Source of the DNA: Croceibacterium xixiisoli
Lineage (GTDB): Bacteria > Pseudomonadota > Alphaproteobacteria > Sphingomonadales > Sphingomonadaceae
Direction of reading: 5' to 3'
Length of the DNA: 64,000 nt
Assembly (NCBI RefSeq): GCF_009827305.1
Contig: NZ_WTYJ01000003.1
Location: forward strand, 124,001-188,000
Shown here in pieces: positions 1-7,467 of the stretch (the stretch's first letter is position 1; the number at the start of each line of letters is the position of its first letter). The notes under the pieces were generated by a model. That model was not told the DNA's origin, did not search any database, and saw only the letters and a program-made list of their open reading frames with translations. Position numbers and translations under genes: made by a program.

Positions 1-1
1 G

Positions 2-496
2 CGCCTCGTCGCTGCCCGACGGGTAGCGGCCTGGCGCAATGCAAACGGCGTGGAAGGCCCGGTGCAGCTGACCTTGGCGATTGACCGGGATCTGGGCCAT
101 GATCAGCTGTTTCATCAGCTGGCCGGGCAGATGGTCCGAATCGGGGTGGTGCTGCAAAGGGTGGATGATCCTGCAAAGGCGGATCTGGTGCTGGTCGATC
201 GGGTGGCCCGCTATGCCGATGCTGCCTGGTTCCTCAATCAATTCAATTGTTCGCTGCGTCGGGGGGCTTGCAGCCCGCAGACGGACGAAATCATGGCCCG
301 GGCCATGACCGCAGACAATCTGCAACAAAGAGCCACCTTGCTGGCAGAGGCGGAGGCGGCCCTGACCATCAGCAATGTCTATATTCCGTTTGGCTCTCCA
401 CTGCGCTGGTCGCTGGTGCGGGGACGGATCAACGGATTTTCGCCCAACATCTGGGCCTTCCACCCCTTGCCGCCGATGGCAGAGCGCCCCAGATAG
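2..496 (+). CDS. C-terminal end of an ABC-type substrate-binding protein (partial)
   Basis: The reading frame is open to the left edge and ends at a TAG, so only the last 160 or so residues are present. The sequence resembles the C-terminal lobe of family 5 (DppA/OppA-like) extracellular solute-binding proteins: a late stretch with IPFGSPLRWSLVRGRI followed by a tail containing GFSPNIWAFHPLPP is typical of the closing part of that fold. Such proteins bind peptides or similar solutes in the periplasm and deliver them to an ABC permease. No transporter subunit is visible downstream, so the substrate and partners are unknown. A GTG at 50 is an internal codon, not a start. The family assignment is by motif memory and is moderately sure. 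Confidence 0.6.
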   Translation, partial: RLVAARRVAAWRNANGVEGPVQLTLAIDRDLGHDQLFHQLAGQMVRIGVVLQRVDDPAKADLVLVDRVARYADAAWFLNQFNCSLRRGACSPQTDEIMARAMTADNLQQRATLLAEAEAALTISNVYIPFGSPLRWSLVRGRINGFSPNIWAFHPLPPMAERPR

Positions 497-516
497 GCAG
501 CAACAAGGAGCTGCCG

Positions 517-924
517 GTGGAACAGGTGCAACGTCCGCGTCCGATGCAGATGGGTCTGCCGCTGGGGCGTGATCCCGAATCGATCCGTCAGCGTGTGCTG
601 GCGATGGAACATCTGCTCGAACGCAGTTTCATCGTGCCCGGTATCAATCGGCCTGTCGGGCTCGATGCGCTGGTGGGTCTGATCCCGGTGGCAGGCGATG
701 TGATTGGTGCCATCCTGGGCAGCTACATCATCTGGGAAGCGCGCAATCTCGGCATGTCGAAATGGCAGCTCGGGCGGATGGCGGGCAATCTGGCGATCGA
801 TACTGCTCTGGGTGCCGTGCCGCTGGCGGGCGATCTGTTCGATTTCCTGTTTCGCGCGAACACTCGCAATGTACGCATCATCAAGCGCCATCTGGACAAG
901 CATCATCCGGTGATTGAGCAATAG
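517..924 (+). CDS. DUF4112 domain-containing membrane protein
   Basis: A 135-residue protein of the DUF4112 family, whose function is not known. The chosen start is a GTG preceded at 6 nt by AAGGAG (505-510). The frame extends further upstream, but that part overlaps the preceding gene in another frame and looks like read-through. The middle holds two hydrophobic segments, one around GLIPVAGDVIGAILG and one around GAVPLAGDLFDFLF. This pair of G-x-x-P-x-A-G-D repeats is characteristic of DUF4112. The C-terminus is basic (RNVRIIKRHLDKHH). It begins 20 nt after the preceding stop and may be cotranscribed with it; mutS follows on the same strand. Confidence 0.8.
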   Translation: MEQVQRPRPMQMGLPLGRDPESIRQRVLAMEHLLERSFIVPGINRPVGLDALVGLIPVAGDVIGAILGSYIIWEARNLGMSKWQLGRMAGNLAIDTALGAVPLAGDLFDFLFRANTRNVRIIKRHLDKHHPVIEQ

Positions 925-995
925 GCGGGGATTTCCGCAGCAAAACCAGCTGCGGGAAATGACCTTGCCGCCGGCATTCGCTAGGCGGGGTGGCG

Positions 996-3596
996 ATGGC
1001 TGCTGAACCTACCCCGATGATGACGCAATATCTCGCCCTCAAGCGGGAAGCGGACGACTGCCTGCTGTTCTATCGCATGGGCGATTTCTTCGAATTGTTC
1101 TTCGACGATGCCCGGCGGGCGAGCCAGGTGCTCGATATCGCGCTGACCAGCCGGGGCGAGCATGATGGGGCGCCCGTGCCCATGTGCGGCGTGCCCGTGC
1201 ACGCGGCGGAAAACTATCTGGCCCGCTTGATCAAGGCCGGGTGCCGGGTGGCGATTGCCGAACAGGTGGAAACACCCGAACAGGCGAAGAAGCGCGGCGG
1301 GTCCAAGGCGCTGGTCCGGCGCGACATCGTCCGTTTCGTCACGGCCGGCACCTTGACGGAAGAAGCGCTGCTGGAACCGCGCCGGGCCAATGTGCTGGCG
1401 GCGATCTGCGATCTGCGCGGCACTTTCGGCATTGCCTCCTGCGATATTTCGACCGGCCGGATGGAACTGGAAGAATGCGTGCCGGCGGAATTGACCTCTG
1501 CCATTGCGCGGCTGGGGGCGAGCGAGATTGTCGGGCCCGAAGATTGGGCCGATGCGCCCGAGGCCATGATTGCCCGCCCGCGCAGCGAGTTCGGCAGCGA
1601 TGATGGCACCGCCCGGCTGAAGGCGGTGCATGGGCTGGCCACGCTCGATGCCTTCGGCGAATTCAGCCGCGCCATGCTGGCGGCTGCGGGCGGGCTGATC
1701 GCTTATCTCGACCATGCGGGGCGCGGCAAACTGCCGCTGCTGCTGCCGCCGGTGATGCGCGCCAGCGGCGCCGCGCTGGCCATGGATGAGGCGACCCGGG
1801 CCAGTCTTGAAATTCTCGAATCGCAGGGCGGAGGTCGGGCGGGCAGTCTGATCGCTGCCATTGATCGCTGCGTGACGGGTGCTGGCGCGCGGCAGTTGGC
1901 AGATGATCTGGCAGCCCCGCTAGCCCAGCGTACTGCGATCGAGGGGCGGCTTAATCTGGTTGGCTGGCTGCACGGCGATCCGATGCTGCGTGCCGATCTG
2001 CGCGATGTCCTGCGCGCCCTGCCGGATGTGGGGCGGGCACTGGGGCGGCTGGTGGCCGGGCGGGGCAGCCCGCGTGATCTCGGGCAATTGCGCGATGGGT
2101 TGGGGGAAGCGGGGCGAATCCATGACCGGTTGCAATCACTGCCGGATCACCCCGCGCTGTTGCGCGATCTGCTGCCCTGCCTTGCCGGCCATGGCGATCT
2201 GACCGATCTGCTCACGCGCGCCCTGGTGGCTTCTCCGCCGACCGAGCGGGCATCGGGAGGCTATATTGCCGAAGGCTATGATGCCTCGCTTGATGAATTG
2301 CGCCAGGTGTCCGGCAATGCCCGGCGCGCCATCGCCGCGATGGAGGCGCGCTATCGCGACCAGACCGGCATTGCTGCACTGAAGATCCGTCACAATGGCG
2401 TGCTGGGCTATTTCATCGAGGTGCCAGCCCGCCATGGCGATGCGCTGATGGGGGCGGACAGCGGCTTTACTCACCGTCAGACCATGGCCAATGTCGTGCG
2501 CTTCAATTCGCTGGCCCTGCATGAGGAAGCGAGTCGGATCGCCGAAGCTGGCGGACATGCGCTGGTCGCGGAAGAGGCGCATTTTGAAGATCTGGTGGCT
2601 GGCGTGGTCGCCGATCGGGAACGGATCGCCGCAACGGCGGCTGCGCTCGCCCGCATCGATGTCGCCGCTGGCCAGGCCGAACGCGCAGCAGAAGGCGGCT
2701 GGTGCCGTCCAGTCATCACCGACGACCGGTCCCTGATGATCCGCGAAGGGCGCCATCCGGTGGTGGAGGCAGCGCTGGCGCGGCTGGGCGAACGCTTCGT
2801 TGCCAATGATTGCGATCTCGTCCCCGGCAACCGGCTGTGGCTGGTCGGTGGCCCCAACATGGGCGGTAAATCCACCTTCCTGCGGCAGAATGCGCTGATC
2901 GTCGTGCTGGCGCAGGCCGGCGGCTTCGTTCCCGCGGCCAGCGCTACCATCGGTCTGGTCGACCGGCTGTTCAGCCGCGTTGGTGCGGCCGACAATCTGG
3001 CGCGCGGTCGCTCCACCTTCATGGTGGAAATGGTCGAAACCGCCGCCATTCTGGCGCTGGCCGGGGAACGCAGCTTCGTCATTCTTGACGAAGTCGGGCG
3101 GGGCACCTCCACCTATGACGGGTTGGCGCTGGCCTGGGCCGTGGCCGAGGCAATCCATGAAAACAATCGCTGCCGCTGCCTGTTCGCGACCCATTACCAT
3201 GAAATGGCGCGGCTGGCGGACAGCTGCCCCGCGCTGTCGCTGCACCATGTCCGCGCCCGCGAATGGAAGGGCGATCTGGTGCTGTTGCATGAAGTCGCCG
3301 AAGGGGCGGCCGATCGCAGCTATGGTCTGGCTGTTGCCAAGCTGGCTGGCGTACCTCCGCCCGTCGTCGCGCGCGCCAGGGCAGTGCTGGAACGGCTGGA
3401 GAAGGGGCGCTCGGAAACCGGTGGCCTGGCTGCGGGATTGGGGGAACTGCCGCTCTTCGCCGCTGCGGCTGCGCAGCGGCAGGAAGAACCAGCCGATGAC
3501 CTGCAGCAGAAATTGCGCGATCTGGATGTGGATGCGCTGACACCGCGTGAAGCGCTGGATTTGCTGTATGAATTGAAGCGTGAAGCGGCCAGTTAA
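996..3596 (+). CDS. mutS: DNA mismatch repair protein MutS
   Basis: An 866-residue mismatch-recognition ATPase that binds base mismatches and small loops and recruits MutL. The N-terminal mismatch-binding domain has the F-x-E reader motif (F31-F32-E33 in [13 protein letters not shown]). The core and clamp follow, then the C-terminal ABC-type ATPase with Walker [10 protein letters not shown] (619-627), Walker B with D698 in [15 protein letters not shown], and the LFATHYHE switch. Length and order are those of a full MutS. The ATG at 996 is preferred over a GTG at 990 because the purine-rich GGCGGGG (984-990) is correctly spaced only for the ATG. A hairpin separates its end from the convergent small gene downstream. 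Confidence 0.97.
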   Translation: MAAEPTPMMTQYLALKREADDCLLFYRMGDFFELFFDDARRASQVLDIALTSRGEHDGAPVPMCGVPVHAAENYLARLIKAGCRVAIAEQVETPEQAKKRGGSKALVRRDIVRFVTAGTLTEEALLEPRRANVLAAICDLRGTFGIASCDISTGRMELEECVPAELTSAIARLGASEIVGPEDWADAPEAMIARPRSEFGSDDGTARLKAVHGLATLDAFGEFSRAMLAAAGGLIAYLDHAGRGKLPLLLPPVMRASGAALAMDEATRASLEILESQGGGRAGSLIAAIDRCVTGAGARQLADDLAAPLAQRTAIEGRLNLVGWLHGDPMLRADLRDVLRALPDVGRALGRLVAGRGSPRDLGQLRDGLGEAGRIHDRLQSLPDHPALLRDLLPCLAGHGDLTDLLTRALVASPPTERASGGYIAEGYDASLDELRQVSGNARRAIAAMEARYRDQTGIAALKIRHNGVLGYFIEVPARHGDALMGADSGFTHRQTMANVVRFNSLALHEEASRIAEAGGHALVAEEAHFEDLVAGVVADRERIAATAAALARIDVAAGQAERAAEGGWCRPVITDDRSLMIREGRHPVVEAALARLGERFVANDCDLVPGNRLWLVGGPNMGGKSTFLRQNALIVVLAQAGGFVPAASATIGLVDRLFSRVGAADNLARGRSTFMVEMVETAAILALAGERSFVILDEVGRGTSTYDGLALAWAVAEAIHENNRCRCLFATHYHEMARLADSCPALSLHHVRAREWKGDLVLLHEVAEGAADRSYGLAVAKLAGVPPPVVARARAVLERLEKGRSETGGLAAGLGELPLFAAAAAQRQEEPADDLQQKLRDLDVDALTPREALDLLYELKREAAS

Positions 3597-3605
3597 GGAG
3601 TGCAA

Positions 3606-3628
3606 GGGCAGGCGCAATTGGCCTGCCC
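3606..3628. terminator. Hairpin between convergent mutS and small acidic gene
   Basis: An 8-bp stem, GGGCAGGC paired with GCCTGCCC across a 7-nt loop, lies in the 39-nt gap between two convergent genes. There is no clear T-run on either side, so this is a possible rather than a strong intrinsic terminator. Confidence 0.4.
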
Positions 3629-3635
3629 TGCAATC

Positions 3636-3965
3636 TTAGTCTTCGTCGGCGTTCTTTTTGCCGTAGGTTTCGTCCTCGTCATCCATATTCGGTTCGCCGC
3701 GATAGGCGCGCATGTCGATCTGACCGGACTGTTCCATATCGCGCATCAGATCGATCAGATCCTGCGATGCGTCATCCATCACTTCACCGCCTTCGGATGA
3801 TTTGCTGCTGTCCAGCGGACTGGGCGCGGCCCGCTCACCGTGGCGCGCTTCATCGGCGATGGTCTGCGCCTGGGCCTCCTCATCTTCCTGCTCGGAATTG
3901 TGCAGTTCGGGTGCGTCGTCCTGATCGCGCGGTTCGGCGGGAATTGTGCGGGGGTCTTCGTTCAT
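3636..3965 (-). CDS. Small acidic hypothetical protein
   Basis: A 109-residue, highly charged and very acidic protein with no recognisable domain. It is rich in Asp, Glu, Gln and Ser, has no hydrophobic segment, and looks largely disordered. A region around DASQDLIDLMRDMEQSG may form a short amphipathic helix, and the tail is a run of acidic residues (MDDEDETYG). GAGGAG lies a suitable distance before the ATG, which supports translation. It is downstream of the 3-hydroxyacyl-CoA dehydrogenase gene on the same strand (58-nt gap) and could be cotranscribed. Function unknown. Confidence 0.7.
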   Translation of the reverse strand: MNEDPRTIPAEPRDQDDAPELHNSEQEDEEAQAQTIADEARHGERAAPSPLDSSKSSEGGEVMDDASQDLIDLMRDMEQSGQIDMRAYRGEPNMDDEDETYGKKNADED

Positions 3966-4023
3966 GGTCGGGCTCCTCTATGCCGGTAACCCGCCAGACC
4001 CGGTGCCCGTTCCCGGCGCCGCG

Positions 4024-4893
4024 TTACCGCGTGGGCACGGGCTCCGGTCCGGAATAATCGTAAAAACCCCTACCGCTCTTGCGGCCCAGCCAGCCGGCCT
4101 CGACATATTTGGTCAGCAGCGGGGCGGGGCGATATTTGCTGTCGCCCGTGCCATCGGCAATCACCCGCATGATCTCCAGACAGGTGTCGAGGCCGATGAA
4201 ATCGGCCAGCTGCAGCGGCCCCATCGGGTGATTGAGCCCCAGCCGGCAACCCTTGTCGATATCGGCCACGCTCGCCGTGCCGGAGCCCAGCACGAATACC
4301 GCCTCATTGATCATCGGCAGCAGGATGCGATTGACCACGAAACCGGGCTCATCCTCACTCAGCACCACCTCCTTGCCCAGGCTTTCGGCAAACTGGCGCG
4401 TGCTGGCCACGGTTTCGGGGGATGATGCCAGCCCCGCGATGATCTCCACCAGCGCCATCACCGGCACCGGGTTGAAGAAATGCAGCCCGATGAAACGGCT
4501 GGGATCGGGCACGCCCGCGGCCATCCGGGTAATCGGGATCGAGCTGGTGTTGCTGGCCAGAATGGCGTCCGGCGCCAGCACGGCGGCGGCGGCATCGAAG
4601 ATGCTGCGCTTGATCTCTTCGCGTTCGGTGGCGGCTTCGATGATGATGCGTGCGCCGGACAGACGGGCGTAATCGGCCACCGGCTGGATGCGGTTCAGCG
4701 ATGCATCCGCTTCAGCCTGGCTCAGCTTGTCCTTTTCCACCAGCCGCGCCAGCCTCCCGGCAATGCCGGTACGGGCCTTCTCGGCCAGGGCGATGTCACG
4801 GTCGAGCAGTGCCACCTCATATCCGCTTGCCGCCGCAACCTGCGCGATACCCGCGCCCATCTGGCCCGCCCCGATGATGCCGATCAAACCCAT
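4024..4893 (-). CDS. 3-hydroxybutyryl-CoA dehydrogenase (3-hydroxyacyl-CoA dehydrogenase family)
   Basis: A 289-residue NAD(P)-dependent dehydrogenase that interconverts 3-hydroxyacyl-CoA and 3-oxoacyl-CoA, used in short-chain fatty acid or polyhydroxybutyrate-linked metabolism. The N-terminal Rossmann motif is GIIGAGQMGAGIAQ. The catalytic His is in FIGLHFFNPVPVM, followed by EDEPGFVVNRILLP and LNHPMGPLQLADFIGLD, which place substrate-binding and catalytic Glu/Asn residues as in the HBD family. ATG 4893 is chosen because AAGGAG sits 6 nt upstream, whereas the overlapping GTG 4896 is too close to it. The single-domain length fits a stand-alone dehydrogenase rather than a fused FadB. Confidence 0.93.
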   Translation of the reverse strand: MGLIGIIGAGQMGAGIAQVAAASGYEVALLDRDIALAEKARTGIAGRLARLVEKDKLSQAEADASLNRIQPVADYARLSGARIIIEAATEREEIKRSIFDAAAAVLAPDAILASNTSSIPITRMAAGVPDPSRFIGLHFFNPVPVMALVEIIAGLASSPETVASTRQFAESLGKEVVLSEDEPGFVVNRILLPMINEAVFVLGSGTASVADIDKGCRLGLNHPMGPLQLADFIGLDTCLEIMRVIADGTGDSKYRPAPLLTKYVEAGWLGRKSGRGFYDYSGPEPVPTR

Positions 4894-4989
4894 CACATGC
4901 TCCTTCGCAGTTGCAACATGGATAGCTGCCGCAAGGCGCAGACGCTAGAGTTACGGCAGCAGTTTTAGGGCAGGGGCACGTCAGTCAAT

Positions 4990-5556
4990 TCAGCGGTTGG
5001 CGCCGGGCTTCCACAATACGTCGCCCGCCTCGCTGGCATTGACCGCGCGGGCCAGCACGAACAGGAAATCGGACAGGCGATTGATATAGGCGCGCGCCGC
5101 CGGATTGACCGGATCGGTCTGCGCCATGGTTGCGATCCGCCGTTCCGCCCGGCGGGCGATGGCGCGTGCCAGATGCAGCCTTGCCGCGGTTTCATTGCCG
5201 CCAGGCAGCACGAAGCTGCGCAGCGGGTCGAGCGTGGCGTTCACTTCGTCAATGCGCTGTTCCAGCCACTCGGTCTGCGATGCGACAATGCGCAGGGATT
5301 GGGCCGTGGGTTCGAAATCTTCGCCCGGGGTGGCCAGATCGGCGCCCAGATCGAACAGATCGTTCTGAATGCGGGTCAGATCTGCCGCCCATAAGGTCTT
5401 GATCGCCAGAATGGCGAGACCGAGGCAGGAGTTGAGCTCGTCTACCGTGCCAACCGCTTCGATGCGTGGTGCATCCTTGGCCAGGCGAGACCCGTCGACC
5501 AGCCCGGTTGTGCCGGAATCGCCGGTACGGGTGTAGATCGTGGTCAGGCGGACCAT
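4990..5556 (-). CDS. Cob(I)yrinic acid a,c-diamide adenosyltransferase, PduO type
   Basis: A 188-residue ATP:cob(I)alamin adenosyltransferase that transfers the 5'-deoxyadenosyl group of ATP to cobalamin, giving the coenzyme B12 needed by mutases such as methylmalonyl-CoA mutase. Family motifs are all present: YTRTGDSGTTGL near the N-terminus (ATP binding), RIEAVGTVDELNS, FVLPGGNETAA, ARRAERR and YINRLSDFLFVLAR near the end. It is the last of three closely packed minus-strand genes, beginning 13 nt after the HIG1-like gene. Its pairing with acyl-CoA metabolism genes nearby is suggestive only. Confidence 0.95.
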   Translation of the reverse strand: MVRLTTIYTRTGDSGTTGLVDGSRLAKDAPRIEAVGTVDELNSCLGLAILAIKTLWAADLTRIQNDLFDLGADLATPGEDFEPTAQSLRIVASQTEWLEQRIDEVNATLDPLRSFVLPGGNETAARLHLARAIARRAERRIATMAQTDPVNPAARAYINRLSDFLFVLARAVNASEAGDVLWKPGANR

Positions 5557-5569
5557 GGTGGCTTCGGGT

Positions 5570-5800
5570 CTAGCGGTTGCTGATCAACAGCAGCACCGCG
5601 ACTGCCACGATCGCCAGCGCCTGGAACTTCACCCGCGATGCCATCAAGCGGTTCTGTTTCAGCTGCAACTCGGTCACCTTGTCGCTGTTGCTTTCAAGGT
5701 CGACCTTGGTGGTCTGCAAAAAGGCGATGATCCCGCGCACCAGCGAAACAACGACCATGCCCATCAGCGCCACAATGGCAATGATCATGATTATCTGCAT
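5570..5800 (-). CDS. HIG1-like twin-transmembrane protein
   Basis: A 76-residue protein with two hydrophobic helices, one at the start (IIMIIAIVALMGMVVVSLV) and one at the end (FQALAIVAVAVLLLI), linked by a hydrophilic segment. The linker has NRLMASRVKFQ, a partial match to the HIG_1 consensus Q-x3-R-x-R-x3-Q, in which the final R-x3-Q is kept. In mitochondria and some alphaproteobacteria HIG1 proteins associate with cytochrome oxidase; the role here is not known. The ATG overlaps the last codons of the upstream gluQ gene by 10 nt, indicating coupled translation. Confidence 0.75.
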   Translation of the reverse strand: MQIIMIIAIVALMGMVVVSLVRGIIAFLQTTKVDLESNSDKVTELQLKQNRLMASRVKFQALAIVAVAVLLLISNR

Positions 5801-6681
5801 GGATCGGACTCTACAGCACTGCCCAGGGAAAGACCAGCGGGTAGCCGCCCGGTGCGCAGATCTTCCGCCAGCGCTCGCCCGTCTTCTCCGGCTTCCCGCC
5901 GATCGGCCAGGGTCGGGGCATTGCGCCGCTTCGCCAGCTTGCGCCCGTCGCTGTCGATCAGCAGCGGATGATGGTGCCAGATGGGCACGGGCAGTTGCAG
6001 CAGGGTCTGCAGCAAACGGTGGATATGGCTCGCCTCGAACAGATCCATCCCCCGCGTCACCAGCGTCACGCCGTCATCGGCATCATCCAGCGTAGCGGCC
6101 AGATGATAGCTGGCGGGCGTGTCCCGGTCCTTGCGCACCAGAATGACATCGCCGGCCGCTTCCGGCCGGGCCTGTTGATCGCCCGCCAGCGCATCGGTCC
6201 ATCGCAGCGGGCCGGTCAGTTGCAGCGCGCGCGCCATGTCGATCCGCCAGGCCACCTCTTCACGCTGCGGGTCGATCTGTGCACGGCGGCAGGTGCCGGG
6301 GTAGACCAACCCGTCCGGGCCCGATCGCGTTGCCGCTGCGGCAATCTCTGCCCGGCTGCAGCGGCAGGGGTACAGCAGCCCGAGGGCGCGCAATTGCTCT
6401 GCTGCCGCGTCATAGCGCGCCGTCCGGGTGGATTGTGGTGCAACCTCGTCCCACTCCAGGCCCAGCCATTCCAGATCGCGGCGGAACACGTCGGCCAGTT
6501 CCGGGCGCGATCGGGTGCCGTCGATATCTTCGATCCGCAGCAGGAAACGCCCGCCTGCGGCATGGGCCAGATCCTGGGCCATGATGGCGGACCAGGCGTG
6601 CCCCAGATGCAGCCCACCATTGGGGCTGGGGGCGAAACGTGTGGTCGCCGGGGGGCGGGCGGGCGGGTCGAGGTCGGTCAT
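5791..6681 (-). CDS. gluQ: Glutamyl-Q tRNA(Asp) synthetase
   Basis: A 296-residue truncated paralogue of glutamyl-tRNA synthetase that attaches glutamate to the queuosine base of tRNA(Asp) rather than to a tRNA 3' end. It has the class I catalytic core: RFAPSPNGGLHLGH (HIGH-like), LLRIEDIDGTR, a cysteine cluster YPCRCSRAE typical of GluQRS zinc binding, and RKLAKRRN as the KMSKS equivalent. The anticodon-binding domain of full GluRS is absent, as expected. The start MTDLDPPARPP fits the family; the frame continues upstream but overlaps the promoter region of the divergent HNH gene. First gene of the three-gene operon with the HIG1-like protein and the adenosyltransferase. Confidence 0.93.
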   Translation of the reverse strand: MTDLDPPARPPATTRFAPSPNGGLHLGHAWSAIMAQDLAHAAGGRFLLRIEDIDGTRSRPELADVFRRDLEWLGLEWDEVAPQSTRTARYDAAAEQLRALGLLYPCRCSRAEIAAAATRSGPDGLVYPGTCRRAQIDPQREEVAWRIDMARALQLTGPLRWTDALAGDQQARPEAAGDVILVRKDRDTPASYHLAATLDDADDGVTLVTRGMDLFEASHIHRLLQTLLQLPVPIWHHHPLLIDSDGRKLAKRRNAPTLADRREAGEDGRALAEDLRTGRLPAGLSLGSAVESDPCR

Positions 6682-6772
6682 CGAAGAAATTTTCGGGGAT
6701 TCCGATGCTGTAACAGGGTTGACGCTTTTCCGCGCAAATGCTCCTCTCTCCGTATCAGGGAGGACACGCGCC

Positions 6773-7381
6773 GTGTTCAAGGCCGAACTGATCGAACGTG
6801 CCGCACGCTTCAGAAGCGCGGTTGAGGATCCCATCCGCCGGCTAGACAGCTGTCCGGCGCTGGTGCTCAATGCCGATTACACACCGCTGTCCTATTATCC
6901 GCTCAGCCTGTGGCCCTGGCAGACGGCGATCAAGGCCGTGTTCCTGGAACGGGTGGACATTGTGGCCAGCTACGACCGTCATGTGCATTCGCAGTCGCTC
7001 GACATGCAGATCCCCTCTGTCATCGCGTTGCGGCAATTCGTGAAACCCAGCGAATTTCCTGCCTTCACGCGGTTCAATCTTTTTCTGAGGGACCGGTTCG
7101 CCTGCCAGTATTGCGGCAGCCCGCAACATCTGACCTTCGATCATGTGGTGCCCCGACGCCTGGGTGGCAAGACGACCTGGGAAAACATCGCCACGGCATG
7201 CGGGCCCTGCAACATGAAGAAAGGCGGGCGGACCCCGGCGCAGGCGAAGATGCAGTTGCAGGTGCGGCCCATCCGCCCGACCAGTTGGCAATTGCAGCAG
7301 CACGGCAAAAGCTTCCCGCCGCATTATCTGCACGAAACCTGGCGTGACTGGCTCTACTGGGACATCGAGCTCGAAGAATAA
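6773..7381 (+). CDS. HNH endonuclease family protein
   Basis: A 202-residue protein with a C-terminal HNH nuclease fold: CxxC in RFACQYCGS, the HNH beta-strand TFDHVVPRRLGG, then NIATACGPCNMKKG with the second CxxC. The two Cys pairs form the structural zinc knuckle and the His in DHV is the metal-binding or general-base His. The N-terminal 90 residues (VLNADYTPLSYYPLSLWPW) are a conserved extension seen in a widespread alphaproteobacterial housekeeping HNH family rather than in restriction enzymes. The GTG start is preceded at 9 nt by AGGGAGG (6757-6763). It diverges from gluQ. The cellular substrate is unknown. Confidence 0.88.
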   Translation: MFKAELIERAARFRSAVEDPIRRLDSCPALVLNADYTPLSYYPLSLWPWQTAIKAVFLERVDIVASYDRHVHSQSLDMQIPSVIALRQFVKPSEFPAFTRFNLFLRDRFACQYCGSPQHLTFDHVVPRRLGGKTTWENIATACGPCNMKKGGRTPAQAKMQLQVRPIRPTSWQLQQHGKSFPPHYLHETWRDWLYWDIELEE

Positions 7382-7467
7382 TTTGCCGCTGCCGCGCAGT
7401 TTGTGGCCGTAGCGCTTTCCCCCGCGCGGCACACGCGTTAGTGCAGTCGGCACAACGGAGGATCACC

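Noticed and set aside
7441-7467. GTG start for maeB, nine codons upstream of the chosen TTG.
   Set aside because: It lacks a ribosome-binding site, while the TTG at 7468 has GGAGG at 6 nt.
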